The position numbers were made by a program, and so were the translations under genes. Shown piece after piece: positions 17,398 through 26,776 of a stretch of 64,000 nt of DNA. Each line of letters starts with the position of its first letter. Positions within the stretch are counted from its first letter, which is position 1. The stretch spans positions 1,302,001 through 1,366,000 of the forward strand of contig CP107210.1 of assembly GCA_025757985.1 (NCBI GenBank), in the 5' to 3' direction. This DNA comes from Oscillospiraceae bacterium. Lineage in GTDB: Bacteria > Bacillota > Clostridia > Oscillospirales > Ruminococcaceae. The notes beneath the pieces are model-generated. The model was not told where the DNA came from and made no database searches. It saw only the letters and a program-made list of their open reading frames with translations.

Positions 17398-18399
17398 TCA
17401 CACCGCTACCGCTCCCGGCCATGCATCCGTTGTCGGCTCCTCGCTGTCCGCAGTCCCATGCCGGAACACCCCCGGCTCCACCTTGCCCAGCGCCGGGAAC
17501 TGTTCCAGCTCGGGGCAGCTCTCTGCCAGACCGAGACAGTAGGCGGTCAGCGGGCTTATCGTCTTGCTGATCGCATCGAACCGGCTTGTGCCGTCCGCCT
17601 CGTAGGTGCTGAGCATGATATCGTCAGGGTAGGTTTCCTCGACATAGGCGGTGAGGGTGGCATCGACATAGGGGTCGCTGCTGCCCTCGTAAAAATCGGG
17701 TGCGCCGAAGAGGTGCAGGATCTCGTGGGCAAAGGTGGCTGGGGACTCCGGCTCGCCATCGGTGTAGGCGTCGGTCTTGTACAGGCAGCTGTACTCATAG
17801 TAAAAGGACGCTCCGTCATCGGCATAGTGGGCCATCGTGAAAGAGGTGCCGCTGATGGGCAGATAGAACAAAAACGCGATCTGCCGCGCTCCGTAGACCG
17901 CCAGACGGCTGTCTGCAGCCAGCGACTCGCACAGGGCGTCCATCTCCTCAAGAAAGGCGGTGCTTTCCTCAGAGTTTTCACCGCCCCGGATGGCTGACTG
18001 CAGCAGGTAGCTGCGGGTCAGGGCGGCATCGCTGCCGTCCTCGCTGCGGTCGCAGATAAGCTGCGGCGCAGCGCCGTAGCCGGCTGCCTGTGCGTTGATC
18101 CAGTCCACGGCCATCCCAGTGCGCTGCACAGCGGCGGCGCGATCCTCCGCGTCCCAGGTGCAGCCATGGGCGGCATCGTTGAGAAATACATTGACCAGCA
18201 CGGTCGGGTCGGTCAGCAGCGCAGCGCTGCCGTAGCGCTGCTGCTCCTCGGTAAAGGCGGGTGTCGGCTCCGGCGTCGGCGTGGCGGAGGGTGCCTCGGC
18301 GCGGGGCAGCTCCGCAGGGATGCGCTGCACCGAAACGCGGGCCGTGCAGCTGCAGAGCAGCGCTGCGGCCAGCACAAGGGCCGCGATCTTTTTATACAT
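17398..18399 (-). CDS. Lipoprotein with HExxHxxGxxD zinc-metalloprotease motif
   Basis: The 333-residue protein starts with a lipoprotein signal peptide (MYKKIAALVLAAALLCSC, lipidated Cys at about 18), then a Pro/Thr/Ala spacer to residue 50. Near residue 231 it carries HEILHLFGAPDFY, which fits the metzincin-like zinc site HExxHxxGxxH/D. It is therefore predicted to be a secreted, membrane-anchored metallopeptidase. No named family was recognised beyond this motif. It follows the Clp gene on the same strand. The ribosome site is weak. Confidence 0.7.
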   Translation of the reverse strand: MYKKIAALVLAAALLCSCTARVSVQRIPAELPRAEAPSATPTPEPTPAFTEEQQRYGSAALLTDPTVLVNVFLNDAAHGCTWDAEDRAAAVQRTGMAVDWINAQAAGYGAAPQLICDRSEDGSDAALTRSYLLQSAIRGGENSEESTAFLEEMDALCESLAADSRLAVYGARQIAFLFYLPISGTSFTMAHYADDGASFYYEYSCLYKTDAYTDGEPESPATFAHEILHLFGAPDFYEGSSDPYVDATLTAYVEETYPDDIMLSTYEADGTSRFDAISKTISPLTAYCLGLAESCPELEQFPALGKVEPGVFRHGTADSEEPTTDAWPGAVAV

Positions 18400-18464
18400 G
18401 ATATAACCCCGTTCGGGCGCTGCCGCAGCATTCCGGAAATACGCGGGAGCTGTGCGGCAATGCC

Positions 18465-20786
18465 TTATATATCCAGTACAGCTTTTCCGTCGCGGTCAAC
18501 CAGCGCAAGCGTGACCTCGCTGCCGTTCAGGCGGCCGTCCACCAGCGCATTGGAGATCGGGTCCTCGATGGTTTTGCGGATGGTGCGGCGCAGCTCGCGT
18601 GCGCCGTACTTGGCGGAGCTTTCGGCAACAATGTCCGCAAGGGCGGGCTGGTCGTAGTGCAGCGTGATGCCGTGGGCAGCAAGACCCGGCTTGTACTCAT
18701 CCAGCATCAGCGCGGCGATCCGCTCAAGATCCTCCTCGCTCAGCGGGCGGAAGGTGATGATCTCATCCACACGGCCGATGAACTCGGGCCGCAGAAACTC
18801 CTGCAGCGCCTTCATGCTGCGGTCGGCACTGGCCACCTCGGCCTTTTTGCCGAAGCCGGTCGCGCCGCTCTGGTCGGTCGAGCCGGCGTTGGAGGTCATG
18901 CAGATGACCGTGTTGGAAAAGTCCACCGTGCGGCCCTGTGCATCGTTGATCTTGCCCTCGTCCAAAATCTGCAGCAGGATGTTCATGACATCGGGGTGCG
19001 CTTTTTCGATTTCGTCAAACAGCACAACGCTGTAGGGGTGGCGGCGCACCTTCTCGGTCAGCTGCCCGGCCTCATCGTAGCCGACATAGCCCGGAGGCGA
19101 GCCGATCAGACGGGACACCGCATATTTTTCCATATATTCGCTCATGTCGATCGAGATGAGCGGGTCCACTGTGTCAAAAAGCTGGTTGGCCAGCTGCTTG
19201 ACCAGCTCGGTCTTGCCGACACCGGTCGGGCCGACAAAGATAAAGCTGGCGGGGCGGTGGCGGCCGGACAGGTCGGCGCGGGCGCGCTTGATGGCACCGG
19301 CCACGGCGTGGACGGCCTCGTCCTGCCCGATGATGTGCGCTTTCAGGGCATCCTCCAGCCCCTGCAGGCGGCCGTACTCGGTCTCCTTGATCTTGACGGC
19401 GGGCACGCCGGTCCACAACTCAATGACCTGCGCCACATCGTCCATTGTGACCTCGATCTCAGCGGCCTTCAGCTGCAGAGCAGGCAGCTTTTCGCGCTGC
19501 TGCGCCAGATCGGTTTTGACGGCGGCAAGTGCCTCGTAGTCGATGGCGGCGTCCTGACCGTTCTGCGGCTCGGGATTCTCCAGCTCATGCTCGCGTGCCT
19601 CCAGCTCCGTGACCTTGCGCTGTGTCTCCAGCAGCTCGGTAATCTCGGGGTGGCGCAGGTTGCAGCAGGCACAGGCCTCGTCCAGCAGGTCGATGGCCTT
19701 GTCGGGCAGGAAACGGTCGGTGATATAGCGCTCCGACAGCTTGACGATGCTGGTGACGATGGCGTCCGGCACACGGACGCAGTGGTGCTTCTCGTAATAG
19801 ATGCGGATGCCCTTGATGACCTCGATCGTATCCAGCAGGGACGGCTCCTCGACCTTGACGGGCTGGAAACGGCGCTCGAGCGCGGAATCCTTCTCGATAT
19901 ATTTGCGGTACTCGGCAAAGGTGGTCGCGCCGATGACCTGCATCTGCCCGCGGGAGAGCGCGGGCTTCATGATGTTGGCAGCATTCATCGAGCCGTCCGA
20001 ATCGCCCGCGCCCACGATGGAGTGGATCTCGTCAATAAACAGAATGATGTTGCCGGCGGCCTTGACCTCGCTGATAAGGCCCTTGACGCGCTGCTCAAAC
20101 TGGCCGCGGAACTGGGTGCCTGCCACAAGGGAGGTCATGTCCAGCAGGTAGATCTCCTTGTCCTGCAGCCGCGCGGGAACCTTGCCCTCGGCGATGCGCT
20201 GGGCAATGCCCTCGGCGATGGCGGTCTTGCCGACACCGGCCTCGCCGATCAGACAGGGGTTGTTCTTCTGACGGCGGCAAAGAATTTGAATCGTGCGGTA
20301 AATTTCACGGTCACGGCCGATGATGCGGTCGGTCTTGCCGTCCCGGGCCTTCTGGGTCAGATTCTCGCAGTAGGTTTCGAGGAATTTGCGGCGGGGAGCC
20401 TTTTCCTTCTTGCCGTTTTTGGGCTTGGCGTCGTCCTTGTTCTGGCGCGCACCGAAGCCGAACGGGAACACAGGGCTGCCGCCCGGCACAAAATCGTCCT
20501 GCGCGGCGGCGTCATCGCCGGTCTCGGCCTCCTCGCTGCCCATCATGGGGGCAAGCATACCGGAGTCGGCAGCCTCCTGCAGGAAGCTGCCCATCCGCTC
20601 CTCCATATTTTCCAGATCCTGATCCGACATGCCGAACTGCTTCATCAGGTCGTCCACAGGCTGGATGTGCATGGCGCGGGCGCAGGTCAGGCAGTAGCCC
20701 TCCTGAACAGGCTTGCCGTTTTCAAGCCGCTGCACAAAGACAACGGCGGGGCGTTTTTGGCATTTAACACAAAGCATATACTTCAC
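18465..20786 (-). CDS. Clp protease ATP-binding subunit, ClpE-like (zinc finger plus two AAA+ domains)
   Basis: This 773-residue HSP100 unfoldase has an N-terminal four-cysteine zinc finger (C6, C9, C32, C35). D1 follows with Walker A GEAGVGKTAI and Walker B ILFIDEIHSIVGAG, then a coiled-coil middle domain. D2 has Walker A GPTGVGKTEL and Walker B VVLFDEIEKAHPDVM. The zinc finger in place of the double ClpN repeat points to ClpE rather than ClpC. The ClpP-docking loop reads TGF (in SGATGFGKK), close to the usual hydrophobic-Gly-Phe/Leu. No ctsR, mcsA or mcsB is adjacent. Confidence 0.88.
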   Translation of the reverse strand: MKYMLCVKCQKRPAVVFVQRLENGKPVQEGYCLTCARAMHIQPVDDLMKQFGMSDQDLENMEERMGSFLQEAADSGMLAPMMGSEEAETGDDAAAQDDFVPGGSPVFPFGFGARQNKDDAKPKNGKKEKAPRRKFLETYCENLTQKARDGKTDRIIGRDREIYRTIQILCRRQKNNPCLIGEAGVGKTAIAEGIAQRIAEGKVPARLQDKEIYLLDMTSLVAGTQFRGQFEQRVKGLISEVKAAGNIILFIDEIHSIVGAGDSDGSMNAANIMKPALSRGQMQVIGATTFAEYRKYIEKDSALERRFQPVKVEEPSLLDTIEVIKGIRIYYEKHHCVRVPDAIVTSIVKLSERYITDRFLPDKAIDLLDEACACCNLRHPEITELLETQRKVTELEAREHELENPEPQNGQDAAIDYEALAAVKTDLAQQREKLPALQLKAAEIEVTMDDVAQVIELWTGVPAVKIKETEYGRLQGLEDALKAHIIGQDEAVHAVAGAIKRARADLSGRHRPASFIFVGPTGVGKTELVKQLANQLFDTVDPLISIDMSEYMEKYAVSRLIGSPPGYVGYDEAGQLTEKVRRHPYSVVLFDEIEKAHPDVMNILLQILDEGKINDAQGRTVDFSNTVICMTSNAGSTDQSGATGFGKKAEVASADRSMKALQEFLRPEFIGRVDEIITFRPLSEEDLERIAALMLDEYKPGLAAHGITLHYDQPALADIVAESSAKYGARELRRTIRKTIEDPISNALVDGRLNGSEVTLALVDRDGKAVLDI

Positions 20787-20830
20787 CTCTATAAAAAGTG
20801 CCGCATGGGCACGCTGGATTGCTGAAAATT

Positions 20831-20858
20831 GTAGGGGGCGGCGTCCTCGACGCCCCGC
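20831..20858. repeat. Family A-like short palindrome
   Basis: The stretch gtagggggcggcgtcctcgacgcccc is a single-hairpin variant with the same gtagggg left end. Similar cores occur at 50922 and 60005. Confidence 0.65.
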
Positions 20859-20878
20859 ACCACCTTATTACTATTATT

Positions 20879-20919
20879 AAACAAACCCTGCCAAATTGCA
20901 AGTTTTGGCGGGGCTTGTT
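20879..20919 (-). terminator. Terminator-like hairpin downstream of cvpA
   Basis: On the minus strand AACAAGCCCCGCCAAA pairs with TTTGGCAGGGTTTGTT with two mismatches around a short loop. It separates cvpA from the Clp gene. Confidence 0.65.
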
Positions 20920-20929
20920 CAAAAAATGT

Positions 20930-21601
20930 TTAATAATGGACTAAAAACGGGTTGAACGCGCCGAAGAAGCTGTAGCCGATGCTCTGCTGCAGCGCGGCGG
21001 GGGTCAGCCAGTCGAACTTGCCTGCGGTGATGCCGGCCGCAAACCATAGGGCCAGCGCCACGAGCCAGCAGTCCAGCGCGCCGGTGACAAGGCCCAGACA
21101 AAGCCCGAGCAGGCGGTTGGCCCCGCCCAGCAGCGGCAGCGCATTGACGCCGCGCAGCAGCCGGACCAGCAGGGCGAACACCCAGCGCACGATCAGGCAG
21201 AGCAGCACAAAAAGCACGACCTGCACAAGCGGCAGGAACAGCGGCTCCAGCAGGGCGGTGAGCTTTTCGGGCAGCTGATCTCCGGCGGTCTGCAGCGCGT
21301 TGGCGGCAGCGGTGCGCAGCGATTCGGGCAGGAAATCCAGCTGCTGCAGGGCGGCGGCGATGTCCCCGCCGGACTGGGCTACGGCCTCATTGACACGGGC
21401 AGTCACGGAATCGCTGAAAAAGCGGGTGTAGACCTCGGGGGCGAGTGTGCGGCTGCCCCAGACGGCAACGCCGACGCCCAGCACCGCGCCGACCAGTTCG
21501 GTCAGACCGGCGAGAAAACCCTTCTGCCAGCTTTTGACGGCGGCAAACGAGAAGATGGCAAGAAAAAGAAAATCATAGATAAGCGCAGGTGAAAAGGACA
21601 T
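20930..21601 (-). CDS. CvpA-family membrane protein
   Basis: This 223-residue protein has four predicted helices: residues 6-26, 31-50, about 115-138 and 155-180. The layout and the N-terminal phrase SFAAVKSWQKGFLAGLTELVG match the CvpA / colicin V production family of unknown biochemical role. The ATG at 21601 is chosen over an upstream TTG because it begins the first membrane segment and follows GAGAAAGAAG. It lies downstream of the beta-propeller membrane protein on the same strand. Confidence 0.8.
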   Translation of the reverse strand: MSFSPALIYDFLFLAIFSFAAVKSWQKGFLAGLTELVGAVLGVGVAVWGSRTLAPEVYTRFFSDSVTARVNEAVAQSGGDIAAALQQLDFLPESLRTAAANALQTAGDQLPEKLTALLEPLFLPLVQVVLFVLLCLIVRWVFALLVRLLRGVNALPLLGGANRLLGLCLGLVTGALDCWLVALALWFAAGITAGKFDWLTPAALQQSIGYSFFGAFNPFLVHY

Positions 21602-21681
21602 AGACAGGTACTTCTTTCTCAAAAAAATCAAAGGCAATTTCCGGCTGCCCGGGAATACGGCAGGCGCCGCGCAGCCCCATG

Positions 21682-23025
21682 CTACGAGCCGCCCTCCAGC
21701 ACCTCCGCCCGGCTGCCCGTGAACAGCAGCGGCTTTGCGGCGTTCACAACCGCCAGCGGGCGGGAGGCAAGGTCACTGTACACCCAGTTCTGCACGCCGT
21801 CATAGCCGTAGCACTCCACGGCATCGGGGCAGAGCAGGTAGATGTCGGTATCCGTGGCCGACACACCAAAGGCCTGCCGGGCCGGTATCTCGGCCATGGG
21901 GGTCAGGGTCTCCGACAGGGTGACAAGGTTGTTGCCGCCGCGCACCGTCAGCAGCAGGGCGGTCTGGCGGCGGCCGGGTGCCACGCTCTGCAGCGCAGCC
22001 CCACCGTAGTCATAGCGGGCGGTCTCGGTGCCGGTCGTGGGGTCCAGCACGGCAAGGTAGGTGTCGAACACCGCCATGACCCGCCGCTCACTCTGCCAGT
22101 CAAGCCGCAGGAGCATGCTGCCCTGATCGGCGGTGTAGACAGGGCCTTCGGCGTTGGCGTCCATACTCATAAAATAGACCGAGCAGCTCAGCTGCCCCTC
22201 CCGGGCGCTGAGCATACCGGCGGCGAACCGGCGGCTGTCAGGGGAGAAATCCAGTGCGATCGGCGTACCGGCGGACTGGGTCATCTCCCAGCTGTACAGC
22301 AAATGCAGCGAGGGGTCAAACACCTGCACCTGCGCGGCGTAGCGGCCCGACTCCGTGACAACGGCAAGCGAATTGTTGTTGGACATGGCACAAAGCAGGA
22401 TGCCCGCGTCAAAGCTCTGGGAATAGAGTGTCCGGGTCCGGCTGCAGATCGTCAGCTCGTTTCCGGCGCGGTTGTACACGGCAAAATGGGTGCCGCCCAC
22501 GGCCAGCACAGGCCGCGCGTAGGAGGGCTGCAGACTGAGGATCTTGGCGCCGTAGGCCGAATAGACAAGCACATCCTCGGCCCCCAGCTCGACAAAGCCG
22601 CCCGCAAGCGGCTCGATCTGCAGCGGCTCGCTGATGCCTGTGGTGGCGGGCCAACTGCCGTCTGTGCGGTTGATATAGAGCAGCGCACTGTCCACCGTAT
22701 CCCCCAGCATGGCGAGGGAGGCCGACAAGGCGCCTGTCAGCACGGTGATGGCAACGGCCAGCACGGCAATGAGCACGCCGAAGAATACCCGCCGCCGGTG
22801 CTGCCGCTGCTTGTAGAGCGGCGTCAGGGATTTGAGCCGCGCGCCGCGCTCCCCTGCTGCGGGGTCGGCGGTCTTTGGCGGCGGGGCGGCGCGGCGCACC
22901 GGCTTGGGGGTGCGCAGACTGATGTCCCCGCTGGTGCCGCGGATGCCTGCCTCGGGGGCCTGCCCCTGCTCCCGCGCCAGCATCCGCTGCCGCCGTGCCA
23001 GGCGTTCTTTTTCTGCCTTGTTCAT
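21682..23025 (-). CDS. Membrane-anchored beta-propeller protein (DUF5711-like)
   Basis: The 447-residue protein has a basic cytoplasmic N-terminus (about 80 residues, rich in Arg/Lys/Pro), one transmembrane helix around residues 90-115 and an external domain with repeated short beta-strand motifs such as LVYSAYGAKILSLQPS and LLRLDWQSERRVMAVFD, consistent with a propeller. It resembles DUF5711 proteins found beside cvpA in Clostridia. The ATG at 23025 has AAAGGAGG about 11 nt upstream; an open frame extends 15 codons further. The function is unknown. Confidence 0.7.
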   Translation of the reverse strand: MNKAEKERLARRQRMLAREQGQAPEAGIRGTSGDISLRTPKPVRRAAPPPKTADPAAGERGARLKSLTPLYKQRQHRRRVFFGVLIAVLAVAITVLTGALSASLAMLGDTVDSALLYINRTDGSWPATTGISEPLQIEPLAGGFVELGAEDVLVYSAYGAKILSLQPSYARPVLAVGGTHFAVYNRAGNELTICSRTRTLYSQSFDAGILLCAMSNNNSLAVVTESGRYAAQVQVFDPSLHLLYSWEMTQSAGTPIALDFSPDSRRFAAGMLSAREGQLSCSVYFMSMDANAEGPVYTADQGSMLLRLDWQSERRVMAVFDTYLAVLDPTTGTETARYDYGGAALQSVAPGRRQTALLLTVRGGNNLVTLSETLTPMAEIPARQAFGVSATDTDIYLLCPDAVECYGYDGVQNWVYSDLASRPLAVVNAAKPLLFTGSRAEVLEGGS

Positions 23026-23055
23026 CGGGCAGGCTCCCTCCTTTCGTGCGTATCT

Positions 23056-23147
23056 GTAGGGGCCGGGCATGCCCCGCCCCTACATGCAGAATTCGTAGGG
23101 GCGCATTCCATATGCGCCCGCGGGGTGTCAGGGACGCCGCCCCCTAC
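23056..23147. repeat. Compound family A element
   Basis: Two consecutive palindromic units (gtaggggccgggcatgcccc... and gtaggggcgcattccatatgcgccc...) end in ccccctac. The right edge encodes the TAG stop of truA (23144-23146). Confidence 0.8.
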
Positions 23148-23905
23148 GAAATGGCATCCAACCCCGGATACTCCACCCTCTCCAAAAACAACCCCTTGGC
23201 GGGCAGGGTCGGCCCTGCTTGTTTGCGGTCGCGGCTTTCCAATAGTGGGGGGATACTGTCGGGCGTGCGCTTGTGCAGCCCGGCCTGAACCAGCGTACCG
23301 GCCAGAATACGCACCATATTGTACAGGTAACCGTCAGCCGTGACGGAAATTGTAAATAAATCTCCGCTTTGTACAACAGTACAATCTGTAATAGTTCGCA
23401 CTGTGTCCCCATGGGCGGCAGCGCTGGAGCCGGAGGCGCAGAGCGCTGAAAAATCATGTGTACCTACGAATTTTGCGGCAGCCGCCTGCATGGCGGCCAG
23501 ATCCAGCGCAGGCCAGATCCGGTGGCAGGTGTCAAACAGAAAGGGATCATCCACCCGCGTGTTCAGCAGGTAGTAGTGATAGGTCTTGGCGTGGGCGGCG
23601 TACCGCGCATGAAAGCTGTCCGGCACGGGGCGGATGTCCACCGCGCGTATATCCGGCGGCAGATGGGCGTTGAGCGCCGGAACAAGCTTTTGCATCGGCA
23701 CCCTGCCAGTATAGCAGAAGCTGAGCGCGAAACGCCGCGCATGGACGCCCGCATCAGTGCGGGAGCAGCCCTTTACATCGGGCCGCTGGCCCAGCACGGC
23801 CTGCATGGCATCCTGCAAAACGGCGCAGACTGTCGGTGCGTTGGGCTGCACCTGAAAGCCGGCGTAGTTTGTACCCTTGTAGGAGATCCAAAGTAGATAG
23901 GTCAT
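23144..23905 (-). CDS. truA: tRNA pseudouridine(38-40) synthase TruA
   Basis: TruA isomerises uridines 38-40 in the tRNA anticodon arm. The catalytic aspartate is in CSRTDAGVHA near residue 52, and the N-terminal ISYKGTNYAGFQVQP strand and the later MVRILAGTLVQAG motif are characteristic. Length is 253 residues, normal for the family. It follows ecfT, an arrangement (ecfA1-ecfA2-ecfT-truA) widely conserved in Firmicutes, though here a repeat separates the two. The stop codon TAG falls in the edge of a family A repeat. Confidence 0.96.
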   Translation of the reverse strand: MTYLLWISYKGTNYAGFQVQPNAPTVCAVLQDAMQAVLGQRPDVKGCSRTDAGVHARRFALSFCYTGRVPMQKLVPALNAHLPPDIRAVDIRPVPDSFHARYAAHAKTYHYYLLNTRVDDPFLFDTCHRIWPALDLAAMQAAAAKFVGTHDFSALCASGSSAAAHGDTVRTITDCTVVQSGDLFTISVTADGYLYNMVRILAGTLVQAGLHKRTPDSIPPLLESRDRKQAGPTLPAKGLFLERVEYPGLDAIS

Positions 23906-23920
23906 AAATCACCTGAAATC

Positions 23921-23991
23921 GTAGGGGCGCATTCCATATGCGCCCGCAGGGTGGCAGCCGATGGGCGGGCGGATATGGAATCCGCCCCTAC
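23921..23991. repeat. Family A palindromic element
   Basis: gtaggggcgcattccatatgcgccc and gggcggatatggaatccgcccctac face each other, giving a long imperfect hairpin between ecfT and truA. Confidence 0.8.
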
Positions 23992-24008
23992 GGATCGCGG
24001 CAAAATCT

Positions 24009-24827
24009 TTATGCCAGCCCCGGCACGAAGAACCGCGTGCAGGCGATGACCACCAGCGCCACAATGATGACTACCATGCAGCGGAAATCCTCGCTCGTGA
24101 ACTTCAACTGCTTCAGCCGCGTGCGGCCCTCGCCGCCGTGGTAGCAGCGGCACTCCATGGCCATGGCCAGCTCATCGGCACGGCGGAACGCCGAGATAAA
24201 CAGCGGGATCAGGATCGGCACCAGCGCCTTGATGCGCTGGGTGAAGGTGCCGCTGTCCAGCATGGCACCGCGGGCCTTCTGGGCGTTCATGATCTTTTCG
24301 GTTTCCTCAATCAAAGTCGGGATAAACCGCAGGGCGATCGTCATCATCATGGCCAGCTCATGCACCGGAAAGTGCAGCTTGGCCAGCGGGCGCAGCAGGC
24401 TCTCGATGGCATCGGTCAGCACGATGGGGCTGGTCGTGTAGGTCAAAAGGCTGGTGCCTGCAATGAGGGCGCAGACGCGCACAGCCAGCAAAACGGCGTA
24501 CTTGATGCCCTCGGCATAGATGTTCAGCACCCAGAAATGCACCAGCGGCTCCCCCTGCCCTGTGACGAAGAAAAGGTTCAGCACGGCGGTGAAGAGGATT
24601 ATGGGCACGATGGGCTTCAGGCTTTTCAAAATCATCCTGCCGGGGATGCGGGCGATGCGGTAAAGCAGGGCCAAAAGGCCGATCGAGAGCGCCAGCCCCA
24701 GCGGGTTCGGTGCGATAAACAGCACAATGATGTAGGCGATGGTGGCAACCAGCTTTAACCGGGGGTCACAGCGGTGCAGCACTGAATGCCCCGGAAAATG
24801 CTGACCGATCGTAATATCCTTGAGCAT
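24009..24827 (-). CDS. ecfT: ECF transporter transmembrane component EcfT
   Basis: EcfT is the shared membrane scaffold that couples the EcfA ATPases to exchangeable vitamin-binding S-components. The 272-residue protein has five to six helices and the C-terminal coupling motifs ARGA (residues about 196-199) and a second Ala-Arg-type site near RRADELAMAMECR. The ATG abuts the stop codon of ecfA2 with no gap, so the genes are co-translated. Confidence 0.94.
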   Translation of the reverse strand: MLKDITIGQHFPGHSVLHRCDPRLKLVATIAYIIVLFIAPNPLGLALSIGLLALLYRIARIPGRMILKSLKPIVPIILFTAVLNLFFVTGQGEPLVHFWVLNIYAEGIKYAVLLAVRVCALIAGTSLLTYTTSPIVLTDAIESLLRPLAKLHFPVHELAMMMTIALRFIPTLIEETEKIMNAQKARGAMLDSGTFTQRIKALVPILIPLFISAFRRADELAMAMECRCYHGGEGRTRLKQLKFTSEDFRCMVVIIVALVVIACTRFFVPGLA

Positions 24828-25703
24828 TTACTGTACCTCCCCTGCCTGCTTGGCGGCCAGCGCCCGGCGGATCGTCTTGACGGCGTAGGGGATCGTGTAG
24901 ACATCCGCCGGGATGTCCAGCCCCATCTGGCGCAGCTTTAAAAAGATCTGGGTGACCTGCGGCACCGACAGCCCCAGCTCAAGCAGCTGCTGTGCGTGGG
25001 CAAAGACCTTTTCCACTGTGTCGTACATGGCGATTTTGGCGCGGTGCATGACCAGCACGCGGTTGGCGTACTTGGCAATATCCTCCATCGAGTGGCTGAC
25101 CAGCAGGACTGTGATGCCGGTCTTTTCGTGGTAGGCCTTGATCTGGCTCAGGATGGTGTCGCGGCCCTCGGGGTCGAGGCCGGCGGCCGGCTCGTCCAGC
25201 ACCAGCACACGCGGGTGCATCGCCATGACACCTGCGATGGCAACACGGCGCTTCTGCCCGCCGGACAGCTCAAAGGGGCTTTTCTGCAAAAGCTCGTCCG
25301 AAAGGCCGACAAAGGCGGCAGCCTCGCGGACACGGCGCTGCACCTCCTCCTCGTCCAGACCCATGTTGCGCGGGCCGTAGGCAATGTCCCGGGCGCAGGT
25401 CTCCTCAAAGAGCTGGTACTCGGGGTACTGCATCACAAGGCCGACAAGGAAGCGGAAGCTGCGCAGGTCGGCGCCCTGCTCCCACAGGTCGCGGCCGTCC
25501 ACCAGCACACGGCCGGAGGTCGGGCGGTTCAGGCCGTTGAAGTGGCTGATCAGGGTCGATTTGCCGCTGCCCGTGGAGCCAATGATGCCCACGAAGTCGC
25601 CCTCCTCCACGGTGAACGAAACATCGTCCAGCGCTTTGGTCTCGTCCGGCATACCCTGATTGTAAATGTAGCTCAAATTTTCTACACGAATGATCTCGGA
25701 CAT
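24828..25703 (-). CDS. ecfA2: ECF transporter ATPase EcfA2
   Basis: This 291-residue ATPase pairs with EcfA1 to power ECF vitamin uptake. It has Walker A GSTGSGKST, Q-loop VMQYPEYQLFEE, signature ELSGGQKRRVAIAGV and Walker B VLVLDEPAAGLDPEG. The ATG at 25703 starts the conserved MSEIIRVENLSYIY sequence; the longer open frame upstream is not supported. A family B repeat separates it from ecfA1. Confidence 0.94.
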   Translation of the reverse strand: MSEIIRVENLSYIYNQGMPDETKALDDVSFTVEEGDFVGIIGSTGSGKSTLISHFNGLNRPTSGRVLVDGRDLWEQGADLRSFRFLVGLVMQYPEYQLFEETCARDIAYGPRNMGLDEEEVQRRVREAAAFVGLSDELLQKSPFELSGGQKRRVAIAGVMAMHPRVLVLDEPAAGLDPEGRDTILSQIKAYHEKTGITVLLVSHSMEDIAKYANRVLVMHRAKIAMYDTVEKVFAHAQQLLELGLSVPQVTQIFLKLRQMGLDIPADVYTIPYAVKTIRRALAAKQAGEVQ

Positions 25704-25777
25704 AGTGGTTCCTTTCCCGCCGGATACAGCCCGGGTATGGTGCCGTTCCGGCATATGTGGGATGTTTTTGAATGAAA

Positions 25778-25925
25778 GGCTTCCCCCGATGGGGGAAGCT
25801 GTCCGCGAAGCGGACTGATGAGGGGTGACTTCGCGTCGATTGCCAGTAAACGGGATGCCTCGGCAAGCTCGCCCCTCATCCGGCCTCGGGCGGGGCCCCG
25901 GCCACCTTCCCCCAAGGGGGAAGGC
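25778..25925. repeat. Family B palindromic element, full length
   Basis: It has ends ggcttccccc and ggggaaggc, with paired ctgatgaggggtg / gcccctcatccgg. It is inserted between ecfA1 and ecfA2, which in relatives are usually adjacent. Confidence 0.85.
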
Positions 25926-25930
25926 TTCCT

Positions 25931-26773
25931 TTATTTCAGCAGCTTAAACAACTCCTCCGCGCACGCCTCGGGCGTAATCACATTCTCCGGCATGGGGATG
26001 CCGAGCTTGACCAGCTCATCGCGCAGCTCGGCGGCCTGCGGCACATCCAGATGGTAGCTGTGCAACCGCTCCGTCTGGCTGAACACCTGCTCAGGGGTGC
26101 CCTCCATCACGATGCGGCCCCTGCTCATGACCAGCACGCGGTCGGCCTGGGCGGCCTCCTCCATATAATGGGTGATCGAGACGATCGTGATACCGGCCTC
26201 CCGCAGCTGGCGGATCGTTTTCATGACCTGACTGCGGCCGTGCGGGTCAAGCATGGCGGTCGATTCGTCCAGAACAAGGCAGTCCGGCCGCATGGCGATA
26301 ACGCCCGCAATGGCAACGCGCTGCTTCTGCCCGCCGGAAAGCTTGTAGGGGGCGGCATCGCGCTTTTCATAGATGCCGGCCAGTTTCATGGCCTCGTCAA
26401 TGCGGGTGCGGATCTCCTCAGGCGGAACGCCAAGGTTCTCCGGTGCAAAGGCGACATCCTCCTCCACGATGGTGGCAACGATCTGGTTGTCAGGGTTCTG
26501 AAATACCATGCCCACCTTCTGGCGCACATCGTAGAGATGATCCTCGTTGCGGGTGTCCATCCCCTCAACCAGCACCGTGCCCGCCTCGGGCAGGAGGATC
26601 GCGTTGAAGTGCTTGGCCAGCGTGGATTTGCCGCAGCCGTTGGCACCCAGCACAGCCACGAACTCACCGCGGTGGATGGCAAGGCTCACGCCGTCCACTG
26701 CATAGCTGGGCTGCTCGGGGTCATAGCGGAAATGGATGTTCTGGACATTGATCATCGGTTCTTCTCTCGGCAT
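25931..26773 (-). CDS. ecfA1: ECF transporter ATPase EcfA1
   Basis: This is the second ATPase of the ECF core, 280 residues. Walker A is GANGCGKST, the Q-loop is VFQNPDNQIVATIVEEDVAF, the signature is KLSGGQKQRVAIAGV and Walker B is CLVLDESTAMLDPHG. Serine follows the catalytic Glu (DEST), as is usual for EcfA1. The ATG at 26773 has GGGAGA 7 nt upstream; an in-frame ATG six codons later is the alternative. It lies 3 bp downstream of the methyltransferase stop. Confidence 0.94.
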   Translation of the reverse strand: MPREEPMINVQNIHFRYDPEQPSYAVDGVSLAIHRGEFVAVLGANGCGKSTLAKHFNAILLPEAGTVLVEGMDTRNEDHLYDVRQKVGMVFQNPDNQIVATIVEEDVAFAPENLGVPPEEIRTRIDEAMKLAGIYEKRDAAPYKLSGGQKQRVAIAGVIAMRPDCLVLDESTAMLDPHGRSQVMKTIRQLREAGITIVSITHYMEEAAQADRVLVMSRGRIVMEGTPEQVFSQTERLHSYHLDVPQAAELRDELVKLGIPMPENVITPEACAEELFKLLK

Positions 26774-26776
26774 GGC

